Shown one piece after another: positions 32,941 through 42,300 of a DNA stretch of 64,000 bases. The notes below the pieces were generated by a model, which had not been told where the DNA came from, did not search any database, and saw only the letters and a list, made by a program, of their open reading frames with translations. Both the position numbers and the translations under genes were made by a program. The stretch's first letter is position 1. Every line of letters starts with the position of its first letter. Origin of the DNA: Aphelocoma coerulescens (Eukaryota > Chordata > Aves > Passeriformes > Corvidae); assembly GCF_041296385.1 (NCBI RefSeq), contig NW_027183503.1, positions 407,170-471,169 on the forward strand, written 5' to 3'.

Positions 32941-33557
32941 AGAGGCAGCCGGAACCACAACACGTGTTCCCAGTGACCAGAAGGGGACAGGAGGAGGTTG
33001 CTGTCAGGGATATCACTGTTTGCTTGTGCTAATGGCAAGCCTGGCCACCCATTTCTGCCAGAAAATGACTTGGAATTGCTCAACTGAACCTCGACTGAGA
33101 GCTTCCCGGATCAGCTCTTTTGTATGAATAAAGAGGGACAGAGCTGGCACAGCAGTGTCCAGGTGGTACCACCAGCAAAGCCCACACGGCACCAGCACTG
33201 GCTGAGCTCCATGTCCGGGAGCAGCCGTGGATGCCCACGGTGCGGGCAGGCAGGAGCCAGGCACGGCGCTGCTGTGACCAGTGGCGAGGCCCTGAGGGGC
33301 TGGGGGAGCCCACGCTGAGGGTCCCTGGGCTGCGGGCACCTTTCTTTCAGCGGGATCATCTGGGCTTGGACCTCCTCCAGTGGCATGCCCAGGAAAAGAG
33401 GAGAGCCATCAGTAAGTGTTTGCCTTGAAAAAAATGGGGTGGGACTGGGGTTTAACATCAGACAGGGTACAGCTTTTTAAGCACAAACTAATCTTTTAAA
33501 GTATAAAATCTGTAATTCATTTACAATGCATTTCACCCACTAAGTACATTACCAGTG
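32941..33557. other. Possible diverged exon material, then spacer
   Basis: Just after the acceptor at 32940 the plus strand stays open in one frame to 33125 with Cys- and Thr-rich sequence. I recognise no domain. The stretch 33130-33430 is GC-rich with minus-strand frames. The last 130 bp is AT-rich and ends at the provirus target site (ACCAGTG, 33551-33557). Confidence 0.3.
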
Positions 33558-33933
33558 TGTAGTTACAAAAATGCTGCTAGCGAGGATTTTCTTGTTATTT
33601 TCTAAGTCCGTGAGAGACTTTTCTCTCTCACAGAAGAGGTAGCAGGGAATGTAAACAACCCAGACACCTGCAACCTTGAAAAGTCTTGTTTATGGTATAG
33701 TAGAAAAATATTTTGACCATGGATGTTTTAGGATTTTAGCCAATCACCCCCAAGGGGTGGCTGGCCCTTTGTCCAATTAGGCTATGAAGAAAAAAGTCTA
33801 TAAAAGAGTTTGTAAAATAATTAAATAAATCAATCTTGCTGCACAACTCCTGCCTGCTGGATCTTCTCCTCCTCCTCCTCCCTATGGCTGCGGGACACGG
33901 TGCTATACCGTAGGAACCAGGACTGCGGTAATA
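33558..33933 (+). repeat. 5' LTR of the young provirus
   Basis: Starts TGTAGTTAC and ends GCGGTAATA. It contains two CCAAT-type elements (about 33739 and 33772), a TATA box (TCTATAAAAG, about 33799) and an AATAAA (about 33825). A (TCC)n run follows at about 33864. Promoter, polyadenylation signal and ends are all still in place. Confidence 0.9.
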
Positions 33934-33935
33934 TT

Positions 33936-33953
33936 TGGTGCTGCCCGACGTGA
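33936..33953 (+). other. Primer-binding site, tRNA-Trp-like
   Basis: TGGTGCTGCCCGACGTGA lies two bases after the LTR end. It matches the tRNA-Trp primer-binding site known from avian alpharetroviruses except for three bases (positions 6-8). Another tRNA may fit better; a tRNA search would decide. Confidence 0.6.
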
Positions 33954-34059
33954 TCTGCACTCTCTGACGTGTCCTGCTGCTGCGAGCCAAGCCGAATTCC
34001 TCTAGAGGTACGCTGTTCTCCTTTGCCCCCCGGGACCGGAGGTCCGACAGAACTGAGAA

Positions 34060-36780
34060 ATGGCAAACAGCGGCTCACAAACCGAAGCTGCGATGCTGGT
34101 CTGGAAAGGTGTGTTTAGCATATTGCGCACCTCCATTCCTGAAAACTCAGTTCGGGAATTATTAGACTGGGCTACTTTAAAAGGGATTTCCATGGACAGA
34201 GATACTGCCCTGGACTTTGCCTTATGGCAGGAACTCGGATGCGCTGTCCGAAAGGAGCTCCCGACTGGGGACTCAGCAGCGTTAGAATTATACAAAACCT
34301 GGCGTTCATTATTTATTCTGCTGACAGACCTTGACTGTAACAGCAGGGCTGGCTCGCCTTTCTCGGTGATGAGTGACGGAGGAACGTCCGAGGGGGGCCC
34401 CGTTGACTGGGTTTCCGGGGAAAATGATAATGGATTCAGAAAAACCCCCCCGGCTCCACAGGCAGAGCCTGCGCCGGCTCACCCTGCACAATCGCAGGAC
34501 TCCGCAGCCCCCAGGAACCCCGCGCCGCCAGAGGCGGGGGGGTCAGAGCAGCGGGAGGGCGCACAGCCTGCCTTTCCGGTCGGCTGGGCAGCGGCCACGG
34601 CTTATCCAGGGCCTCAGATCAGCGGCTTAGCCACTTGGATGCCCAGAGAGGCTCCTAGCTCGGTTCCGTACGGACCTGGATCTAACTTCTTAGCCGGCGT
34701 AGCGCCGGGCGTGCCTGCCCCGGGACTCCCTGGGTGTGGTCCGCTGCCCTCCCTGGCGCTGGACTGTTCTGCACAGTCGCAGAACCGAGCCATCGACCTC
34801 TTAGTGCAGCATTTGCCTTTGCTGATGGAGCTGCCAAATTTATCCCGAAGGATGGAGGAACTCCTCACCCTGTTAGAGCGGCGAATGCCCGAACCAGCGC
34901 CGCCCGCGCCCCCCCCGCCATCTGCGGGAGACGCGGCTCCGAGCCGAGAAACGGCGCGGCCGGCGGCGAACCCGGCAGCGGCGGCGGCTGCGGAGCCGCG
35001 GCCAGAGACGGCGGCTGCGGAGCAGCGGGCAGGGGGGGAAGCGCCCAGAGCGACCCCCGAGAGCGGGCCGGCGGCAGCAGCGCCGGGCGCGGCTGGGGAG
35101 CGCGGAACGGCAGCGGCAGCGGCGACCGCGCCGAACGCAGCTGCTGTGCCAGAGGCGGCGGCGCCGAGAGCGGCTGTAGCCTCAGAGACAGCGGCAGCGG
35201 TTCCAGTACCAGTTCGGTCGGGGCTGGCCGAGACGGCCTCCCGTATAGAAACTGGTGTAAAAACTGCTGCGCAGCCAGACACAGTCTGTCCTGTCTGTTC
35301 TGCCTCTAGCGAACTTAGCCAAAGTGCCCCTCCACGTACATTTCTGTTCACTCCCAGCACCCCAAAGTTGCCTTTGCCTGATGATTCCTCGTCAGGCAGT
35401 GAGGCAGATGAGGTGCTGGCCCCAGGTCGTCAGGCGGCTGTAGCCGCGCGGCGAAGGAAAAGGCTGCGCCGGTCTCGCCCCTGGACCTTTCAGGACTGCA
35501 CGGTAACAGTGCGTCCGACGCATTATAATAGATTCTTAGAGTCTATTAAGATGCGAGCATTGGAGGAGGGTGACTGGAGGTCATTAGAAATCCTTGGAAT
35601 GCCATATAGATCTGAGGATTCTGGGGGTAACCGGGGAGCTGTTACACTCCATCCACAGGCGGTGCCAGAAGTTCAGGATGGTAGTGCTTCCCCTAAAGGG
35701 GAGATCCAAGCTTTCCCAGTGTATAAGGCTCTCCCAGATTCAGGGGAGCATGACAAGCATGAGGTAATTGCCTGGAAAGTTGCCCAGGACCTCCAATCCA
35801 AGGTGGCACAATATGGACTAGGTTCTGCTGAGGTTATGCAGATAATAAGGGTGATAAATACGGATTTGCTTTCTCCATTTGATATCAGACACTTAGGTCA
35901 AATTCTATTTCAACCTGTACAATTTACAGTTTTTGAGAAAACCTGGAGAAAGCTGGCCGACAAGACTGCATTAGCAAATATGCAGCTCCCTGCTGCTGAT
36001 CCTAGACAGACAGCAGGAGTGGATGCTTTGATGGGGACTGGTCCCTTCTCTGATCCCAGTCTACAGGGTAACTTGTCCTCTAGCATCCTGCAGCAAGCCC
36101 AACAGGTCGGCATGGCTGCCCTGTTGAAAACCATAGAGTTGTCTGCGCCCAGAAAGCGATATACTGAAATAGTTCAAGGCAAATCAGAGTCATTCCTCTC
36201 TTTTGTAGAGAAAGTCGCTGCTTCTCTTGAGAAGCAGGTTGAGGATGACGGGTTAAGACAGATGTTGTTAAGGCAGTTAGTGAGAGATAACGCAAACGAG
36301 GAGTGCAGAAAAATCATAGATGCCTTACCAGGGGACCCTGAGGTAACAGACATGGTCGAAGCCTGTGCTAAGGTGGGATCTGGGAACCAGAAAAGGTCTG
36401 CTTTGGCTGCGTTCCTGCAGCCTGTTCACACATCTTCTGGTCGTGAACCAAAGCCACCAAAACAGGTGAAGAGACGGAAGCAGCCTAAGCCGAGCCAAAA
36501 AGAGAACACAGCGATCCCCCAGTGCAAGAGGTGTGGCAGGCCAGGGCATTGTACGGGCTACTGTAGATCCCGGACTCATGCCGATGGTCGGCCTTTGTCG
36601 GGAAACTTCCGCCGGGGTGCAAGGAGGGGGAATTGCTCTCCGATGCAGTCGCTCCCCCAGAGAGTGGCACAGGTACAGGCACAGGCCTACCCAGCCACCC
36701 TAGAGACAGCACCCAGGGATCAGACGGTCCCCACAGATCAGACGGGTTTGATGTCCACACCACAGCCACAGTCGTCTTAG
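34060..36780 (+). CDS. gag: Provirus gag polyprotein, 906 codons, open
   Basis: Gag builds the viral particle. The frame is uninterrupted, starting MANSGSQTEAAMLVWKGVFS and ending at TAG 36778-36780. Residues 1-90 look like a matrix domain, but residue 2 is Ala, so there is no Gly for myristoylation. Residues about 130-400 are Pro/Ala-rich; 280-390 is an Ala/Glu/Pro tract with CpG-rich codons. From about residue 480 comes a capsid, with the major homology region QGKSESFLSF near 705 and one zinc knuckle, CKRCGRPGHCTGYC, near 821-834. The tail is basic. A gag of 906 residues is long for the group, mainly because of the low-complexity centre. An intact gag in a provirus that lost RT suggests recent loss or selection on gag. 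Confidence 0.9.
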   Translation: MANSGSQTEAAMLVWKGVFSILRTSIPENSVRELLDWATLKGISMDRDTALDFALWQELGCAVRKELPTGDSAALELYKTWRSLFILLTDLDCNSRAGSPFSVMSDGGTSEGGPVDWVSGENDNGFRKTPPAPQAEPAPAHPAQSQDSAAPRNPAPPEAGGSEQREGAQPAFPVGWAAATAYPGPQISGLATWMPREAPSSVPYGPGSNFLAGVAPGVPAPGLPGCGPLPSLALDCSAQSQNRAIDLLVQHLPLLMELPNLSRRMEELLTLLERRMPEPAPPAPPPPSAGDAAPSRETARPAANPAAAAAAEPRPETAAAEQRAGGEAPRATPESGPAAAAPGAAGERGTAAAAATAPNAAAVPEAAAPRAAVASETAAAVPVPVRSGLAETASRIETGVKTAAQPDTVCPVCSASSELSQSAPPRTFLFTPSTPKLPLPDDSSSGSEADEVLAPGRQAAVAARRRKRLRRSRPWTFQDCTVTVRPTHYNRFLESIKMRALEEGDWRSLEILGMPYRSEDSGGNRGAVTLHPQAVPEVQDGSASPKGEIQAFPVYKALPDSGEHDKHEVIAWKVAQDLQSKVAQYGLGSAEVMQIIRVINTDLLSPFDIRHLGQILFQPVQFTVFEKTWRKLADKTALANMQLPAADPRQTAGVDALMGTGPFSDPSLQGNLSSSILQQAQQVGMAALLKTIELSAPRKRYTEIVQGKSESFLSFVEKVAASLEKQVEDDGLRQMLLRQLVRDNANEECRKIIDALPGDPEVTDMVEACAKVGSGNQKRSALAAFLQPVHTSSGREPKPPKQVKRRKQPKPSQKENTAIPQCKRCGRPGHCTGYCRSRTHADGRPLSGNFRRGARRGNCSPMQSLPQRVAQVQAQAYPATLETAPRDQTVPTDQTGLMSTPQPQSS
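36600..36606 (+). promoter_or_regulatory. Gag-pro -1 ribosomal frameshift site GGGAAAC
   Basis: The heptamer is in the right register of the gag frame (tcG GGA AAC). A slip of one base back enters the open dUTPase-protease frame, which overlaps gag by about 175 bp. GGGAAAC is the gag-pro slippery sequence used by Mason-Pfizer-type betaretroviruses. GC-rich sequence 6-40 bases downstream could form the needed structure; I have not folded it. Confidence 0.75.
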
Positions 36781-37445
36781 ACTCTAGCGGTATTTATAAG
36801 GTTCCCTTGGATGCATATGGACCCTTAGCCCAGGGATCCAGTGTGATGCTGGTGGGAAAACCTGATGTTGCCCATCAAGGAATCTTAGTGCACTCAGGAG
36901 TTATTGATTCTGACTTTAAAGGTCAGATTTGCGCTATGGTCTCCACACAAAAACCCCCTGTAACTATTCCTGAAAAGACCTGCCTTGCTAAATTAGTGCC
37001 TTTTAAGTCTTGTGTCCCCAGGGTAGAACAAATTCAGGAAGATAACGGCAGTGGATCTACGGGACTTCCACAGGCCTTCTGGACCGCAGACATCTCTGAC
37101 CAAAGGCCACAGATGACGTGTACCCTGGTCCTGCCAAGCGCCCGTCCACCCCGGATTCAGCTTCGAGGTTTGATTGATACTGGTGCTGATGTAACTATCA
37201 TCTCCTTCTCTGCGTGGCCTCCCTCATGGCCTTTAGCCCCGGTGGGATCGGCCATCGCAGGATTAGGAGGAACCACACAGAGCTATTTAAGTGAACGGCC
37301 TGTGGTGGTGAAGGATTCAGAGGGACACACAGCTACAATTAGGCCTTATGTTGCTACCACTTCCTGTAACCTTTGGGGACGGGATGTGTTGGCAGCTTGG
37401 GGCGTACGGATTGGGACAAATTTTAGCAGGGGTCACTGTGTGTAA
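36606..37445 (+). CDS. pro: Provirus dUTPase-protease (pro), frameshift product
   Basis: Frame -1 to gag, open from the slippery site to TAA 37443-37445. The first half has dUTPase character (SSGIYKVPLD, then GILVHSGVIDSDFKGQICAM), although the full set of catalytic motifs is not evident. The second half is a retroviral aspartic protease: LIDTGADVTII with the catalytic Asp-Thr-Gly, a GLGG flap-like segment and LWGRDVLAAWG near the end. Protease cuts the polyproteins during particle maturation. No stop or frameshift is seen inside. Confidence 0.85.
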   Translation, partial: LPPGCKEGELLSDAVAPPESGTGTGTGLPSHPRDSTQGSDGPHRSDGFDVHTTATVVLDSSGIYKVPLDAYGPLAQGSSVMLVGKPDVAHQGILVHSGVIDSDFKGQICAMVSTQKPPVTIPEKTCLAKLVPFKSCVPRVEQIQEDNGSGSTGLPQAFWTADISDQRPQMTCTLVLPSARPPRIQLRGLIDTGADVTIISFSAWPPSWPLAPVGSAIAGLGGTTQSYLSERPVVVKDSEGHTATIRPYVATTSCNLWGRDVLAAWGVRIGTNFSRGHCV

Positions 37446-37783
37446 GAGCGCACAGTATCCTACACTGCCTTTGAGGTGGTTCATTAACACACCAATCCGA
37501 GTCAGACTCTGCTCAGTTAGTTGAACTAAGGGCTGTTACCATGGCTTTTCAGCGATTCTCACAGGAACCTTTGAATTTGGTTACTGACTCTGCTTATGTA
37601 GCAGATATCACCCAACGCTTAGATTGTTCCCTTCTGAAGGAGGTGAACAATGTGGCTCTGTTTTCGCTGTTGCAAACCTTGTGGTCTGCAATTCAGGCTC
37701 GAGTGCATCCATATTACATTCTGCACATTTGAAGCCACACCAATTTACCAGGTTTTCTAACGGAAGGCAATGCCAGGGCTGAC
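37446..37783 (+). pseudogene. pol: Provirus pol remnant: RT start joined to RNase H by a deletion
   Basis: A short RT leader (KSAQYPTLPLRWFINTPI, about 37441-37497) jumps at about 37497-37500 into RNase H sequence (SAQLVELRAV..., LVTDSAYVADI). The fingers, palm with YxDD, thumb and the first part of RNase H are gone. The two parts are in different frames, and a TGA at 37730-37732 interrupts the RNase H end. No working enzyme can come from this stretch. Confidence 0.8.
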
Positions 37784-38812
37784 ATGCTGGCAAACCCTGC
37801 ATGGGTAGGGCCTCAGCCTGACAAAATTGCACAAGCCAAGGCATCGCACGGTTTCTTCCATCAAAGTGCACATACCCTGCAGAAGCAGTTTCATTTAACG
37901 CCAACCGAGGCTCGCGACATTGTCAGCGCTTGTGCTGACTGTCATGGACTCGCTGCGCCTTTGCCAGAGGGGGTAAACCCCAGAGGGCTAAAAGCCTTGC
38001 AGATTTGGCAAACGGATGTAACTCACATCCCTGAATTTGGTCGGCTGAAGTATGTGCACGTGTCTATTGACACTTTCTCCTCGGCTATGTGGGCTACTGC
38101 TCACACTGGAGAGAAGGGCCGTGATGTCATTGCCCATTGGAAATTGGCTTTCTCAGTCCTGGGCGTGCCAGCTTCTGTGAAAACCGATAATGGTCCTGCC
38201 TACGCCTCGGAGAAGACACGGCAGTTTTTACACCTATGGGGTGTAGACCATACCTTTGGTATCCCACATTCTCCTACTGGCCAAGCCATTGTTGAACGCG
38301 CTCATGGTACCTTGAAGCGTGTTTTGGACAAACAGAAAAGGGGAATGCATGGAGAAACCCCACAGAGCCGACTAGCAAAAGCTTTGTATACAATTAATCA
38401 CCTTACAGTACCACAAAATTCAAATAATCCTGTTATTCTGAATCATTTTTTCTCATTGCAGTCTGCAGGCGACAGACAACTGCCCCGGGGAAAAGTCTGG
38501 GTGCGGAATTTACTCACTAACCAGTGGGAAGGCCCACATGAGCTTGTCGTTTGGGGTCGTGGGTATGCTTGTGTTTCCACAGATACTGGGGTACGGTGGC
38601 TACCTTCAAAATGCATTCGCCCTGCCCTACGGCACCAGAGGCAGAACAGGCAACCTCTGAATGATGACCAGAACGCCAATCATCCAAATGGCGACCAGAA
38701 TGTAGATCATCAGCCTAATGACTCTTCTGATGATGACCAGGATGTCAACCATCAGGCAGATGGTCCTTCTACAAGCAGAGACTGGGATGGTCCTTCTACA
38801 AGCAGAGACTGA
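37784..38812 (+). CDS. pol: Provirus integrase, open, with repetitive C-terminal tail
   Basis: Inserts viral DNA into the host genome. In the 342-codon frame, the zinc domain residues are H26, H30, C50 and C53. The catalytic triad is D78, D135 and E171, with the exact D-D-35-E spacing. The C-terminal domain holds the LPRGKVWVRN and W-GPHELVVWG strands. After about residue 280 comes an Asn/Asp/Gln tail of imperfect DDQN-NHPNGDQNVDH units, and two GPSTSRDWD-type repeats close it. The frame starts inside pol, and no separate promoter is seen, so expression would need readthrough or splicing. Confidence 0.85.
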   Translation: MLANPAWVGPQPDKIAQAKASHGFFHQSAHTLQKQFHLTPTEARDIVSACADCHGLAAPLPEGVNPRGLKALQIWQTDVTHIPEFGRLKYVHVSIDTFSSAMWATAHTGEKGRDVIAHWKLAFSVLGVPASVKTDNGPAYASEKTRQFLHLWGVDHTFGIPHSPTGQAIVERAHGTLKRVLDKQKRGMHGETPQSRLAKALYTINHLTVPQNSNNPVILNHFFSLQSAGDRQLPRGKVWVRNLLTNQWEGPHELVVWGRGYACVSTDTGVRWLPSKCIRPALRHQRQNRQPLNDDQNANHPNGDQNVDHQPNDSSDDDQDVNHQADGPSTSRDWDGPSTSRD

Positions 38813-38941
38813 ACTTTAAATTTCTTGTTATGGAGTCAGATAGTTAAAGCCTTAAGGACATATTTAGAATTAATAACTGATGTAGATTTCTATTTGGCAT
38901 TAATAGTAGAGTTGTTCTCTTATAAAACAAAAAGGGGGAAT
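38813..38941 (+). other. Env tail remnant and polypurine tract
   Basis: About 110 bp that could be the last codons of a deleted env (hydrophobic/aromatic frame), followed by AAAAAGGGGGAA immediately before the LTR. This is a classic polypurine tract that primes plus-strand DNA synthesis. Confidence 0.7.
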
Positions 38942-39317
38942 TGTAGTTACAAAAATGCTGCTAGCGAGGATTTTCTTGTTATTTTCTAAGTCCGTGAGAG
39001 ACTTTTCTCTCTCACAGAAGAGGTAGCAGGGAATGTAAACAACCCAGACACCTGCAACCTTGAAAAGTCTTGTTTATGGTATAGTAGAAAAATATTTTGA
39101 CAATGGATGTTTTAGGATTTTAGCCAATCACCCCCAAGGGGTGGCTGGCCCTTTGTCCAATTAGGCTATGAAGAAAAAAGTCTATAAAAGAGTTTGTAAA
39201 ATAATTAAATAAATCAATCTTGCTGCACAACTCCTGCCTGCTGGATCTTCTCCTCCTCCTCCTCCCTATGGCTGCGGGACACGGTGCTATACCGTAGGAA
39301 CCAGGCCTGCGGTAATA
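38942..39317 (+). repeat. 3' LTR of the young provirus
   Basis: Same length as the 5' LTR, with two differences (A for C about 39103, C for A about 39306). It is followed by the second target-site copy ACCAGTG at 39318-39324. Confidence 0.9.
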
Positions 39318-39324
39318 ACCAGTG

Positions 39325-42300
39325 TGTGCAGCATGCATTTGTTTAATCGAGGAGGGAGGGGAAGCCCTTTAAATTTAAGGATGCACAATCTAAGCTTTTT
39401 TACACCTGTTTTGTAGCACTCACCTCTGACCTGGCACTTTTTTGTTATTATATTCTGGGCCAGATCATGGGTTTACAGTTTCACTTATAAAGTAATGGAA
39501 AAAATAAAGCATTTTTGTAAAGCTTGGCAAGGCAGCATGTGTTCCCAGGGTCCTGGGAGGACTTTTGTCACTGAAAAGTCGCTTCATTCTAAGCTTGATT
39601 AAAAGGCAAACCAAAATTCAAAAGCATGGGTTTGCTTAACCTCACCAAAAATAATAAACCCCTGGAAGTGAACTCGGGTCTCAGCATGTTGAGCTGATGG
39701 GTGGTTGATAAACCTGCCTTTAAAAACAACGCAGTTCCTGATTTTCCTTCTGTACCTCAGCAGCTCTCCCAGCTCACATTCGCCTTGCCCATTGTGAGCT
39801 GTTACAACACAGGACTCGGTTAAAATTCGCCCTTCTAAACTTAGAAGTTTAAATTTAAACTTTGCTTTGAGCCTTTCTGCAGCTGCCCGAGGACATTCGG
39901 GTGCCCATGACAAGGACACGCCGTGCTGCTGCTGCTGCCCCGGAGCACAGGCGGCATCCGCACCTGGCTGCTCGTGTTCTCCACACAGGAGCCTCCCCGG
40001 CAGGATCAGGGCTGGAAGAAGGAGGGGTTGTGTGTGCACCGGCCTCTGCCCCGTGAACGGAGGGAAGCCGAGCTGAGCTGTGCCTGCCGGGCCCCGTCCC
40101 ATCCCCGCGCCCCGCCTTTGCTCTGCGCAGCTCCAGCGCTCGCCCGCACGCTTTGATTTGAGCTCCCGTTCCCCGGGTCAGCAAAAGGCTGGCGAGGCAG
40201 GAAGGATGAAAGAAGGTGATGCTTTGACAGCTCCTTTTTCATGGTAACGAGCAGAACCGCTCCTTCTCCCCCCTCTGCTCTCCACGGCCTTTTCTTTCTT
40301 TAGGGAGGGAAGAATTCAGCTCAGCCTTCCAGGCACTGACCAGATAAGCGGGAGGGCTCGGGGTGTCTTTGTGGGCTCTGCCCGTGGAGTCATTGCTTTC
40401 TTTAGGGGTTATTTGCTGTTTGTTTCCTGCATATGATGACAGGTAAATGTGGATTAATAGAATTAAAGGTTTGGCTTGAGGACATGAGACAGCAAACCGT
40501 CAATTACTTCCCGGTGATTGCTGCTCCGTGCGTCATGTTCGCTCAGGAAACAGAGATCCATCAATTTAGCTGGTCCATGGGAACCTGCCACAGGAAAGCT
40601 CCCTCTGCTTGGAAGGGGAAGAAATAATTGCTGCCTTTCCAGCATTAATCATTTTCTGTTCTAAAAACATCATCATTTTGATATAGAGGTAATTTGGATT
40701 ATAAGCAAGGTGCACCCTACCTAGGAGAAAATACTTGTTTGATGCAAGACATTGCTGCTTGCAGAAGCAGGGCCTTAACTGGTAAGGCTGGAGAACTGCA
40801 ATTTAAACATAAATTACTTGTAATACTTCAAAACAAGTGCCAAGCCTTAGGGACTGACAGTTCCTCAAATTTCTAAACTGTACAGGTCTAAACTCTCAGG
40901 ATCTTAGATCCTTAATGATGGGGTTTTGATGTGAAATCAAAACTTAGATCATTCATATCCCACATAGTAGTATTTACCTAAAAAGCTTTATAGTTATTTA
41001 ATTTTCAAGTTTCCTATGTTTAAATGCATTTGAAGCATCCTTTGGAAACTGTAAATCACGATGAACAAAGATCCCCAAACCAAAGAGAGCAAAGCAGGCA
41101 GGGAACAAGGAGAGAGGGAGGAAAGCAGCGAGTGTGAGATTGACAGCACAGGAACAAACCTGGTGTATAATTCTGCTGCAGAGAGATTAATCACAGCTTT
41201 TCTGAGAGATACCAATCCCTGGCTGCACTGAAAGGTCTATTGTTCAAAGTCAGTGCATTTACCCAGGAATATTCTGCCAGTGGTGGGAATATTTCACAGC
41301 TGGAAGACTTCTGAAAAACCTGTCGCATCCCAGCCAGGGCTCCAGCAGCAGAGACACAGTTTTACTGACAAAATAAACTAAGAACGTTCTTTGTCTTGAT
41401 TTTCTTATTCTTTTCTTCTCTGCTGACAGAGACAGCATTGGAAATTAAGCAGAGCCATGGACATTCATTAATGGAAACACAGACCTTTCACACTAAGGAC
41501 CAGCTTCTCTCCTAACTTTTGCTTATAACAGTTTGAATATATTCCTTTTTTTGTTTGTTTGGTTGGTTGAATTAGAAATCTGAGAGAAAAATAATTTGCA
41601 ACTAAGGAAACTGCCTCTTCAACATGAAAGCCAAGTGAAACATTTAATTTTATTTCCTTTTTGTATCTTAAAGTGGTAGTTTGAGATTTGATTTATTAAC
41701 GTCATTCAGTAGCGACAGGGGGGCTCACGGGTGACAACAGAGGGATGCCCCACAAAACTCAGGTGTACCCTCACTGGAAATGCCACCCTTGCCTGTTTGC
41801 CACCCTTCCAAGCACAGAAATGGGTAGCAAAACCTCCTCTTTGGCAACTTTCACAAGCCTTGGCTCTGCTCTAATTGCTCCTATTTCTGCCTCGTGTAAT
41901 TTTGTGCCAAGCAGTGCCCCTTAGACCTACCAGCTCCAGGAGAGTGAAAATACTGTACTCAGAGCTTGGCTTAAACCTGACAGCGCTGTGCTTCAAACTT
42001 AGGGCTGTGGCTTTGTCACTGCTGCAGCCGGGCTTGCAGGGCACTCTCATCCTCCATCCCCAGGAGGGGATGGGCTGGGGGCTGCTGAGGGACAGCTCCA
42101 GCAGGGCCAGCAAACAGAGCAGGACGGGGCAGACGGGGGTGTCCCTGTGTGTGGCACTGCCATGGTGCTCCCGCTGATTCACTCCCTGCACAGCAAACAC
42201 GGGCAGCCAGATGAAAGGGGGATTCAGTGAGAAGCCAGGGAAAGCCTCCCAAGAATAAACACTGTGGAAGGAAAAGCCCAGGAAAAAGGCCAGGGAAGTG

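Larger units (their letters stand above)
33558..39317 (+). mobile_element. Young betaretrovirus-like provirus, RT and env deleted
   Basis: Complete insertion with 5' LTR 33558-33933 and 3' LTR 38942-39317 (376 bp each, two mismatches by eye). The flanking target-site duplication is ACCAGTG (33551-33557 and 39318-39324; 6 or 7 bp, depending on the assignment of the first A). The order is LTR, primer-binding site, gag, dUTPase-protease, a remnant of RNase H, integrase, polypurine tract, LTR. Almost all of reverse transcriptase and env are missing. dUTPase in the pro frame and G GGA AAC slippage are betaretroviral traits. The element cannot copy itself without helper enzymes. Confidence 0.95.

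Noticed and set aside
34614..35360. 248-codon minus-strand frame inside gag
   Set aside because: Shadow of the Ala-rich gag segment; the plus frame has capsid, major homology region and zinc knuckle.
36080..36295. Minus-strand frames across the capsid region
   Set aside because: Shadows of gag.
39599..40102. 167-codon minus-strand frame
   Set aside because: No domain, no splice context, composition changes midway; likely chance.
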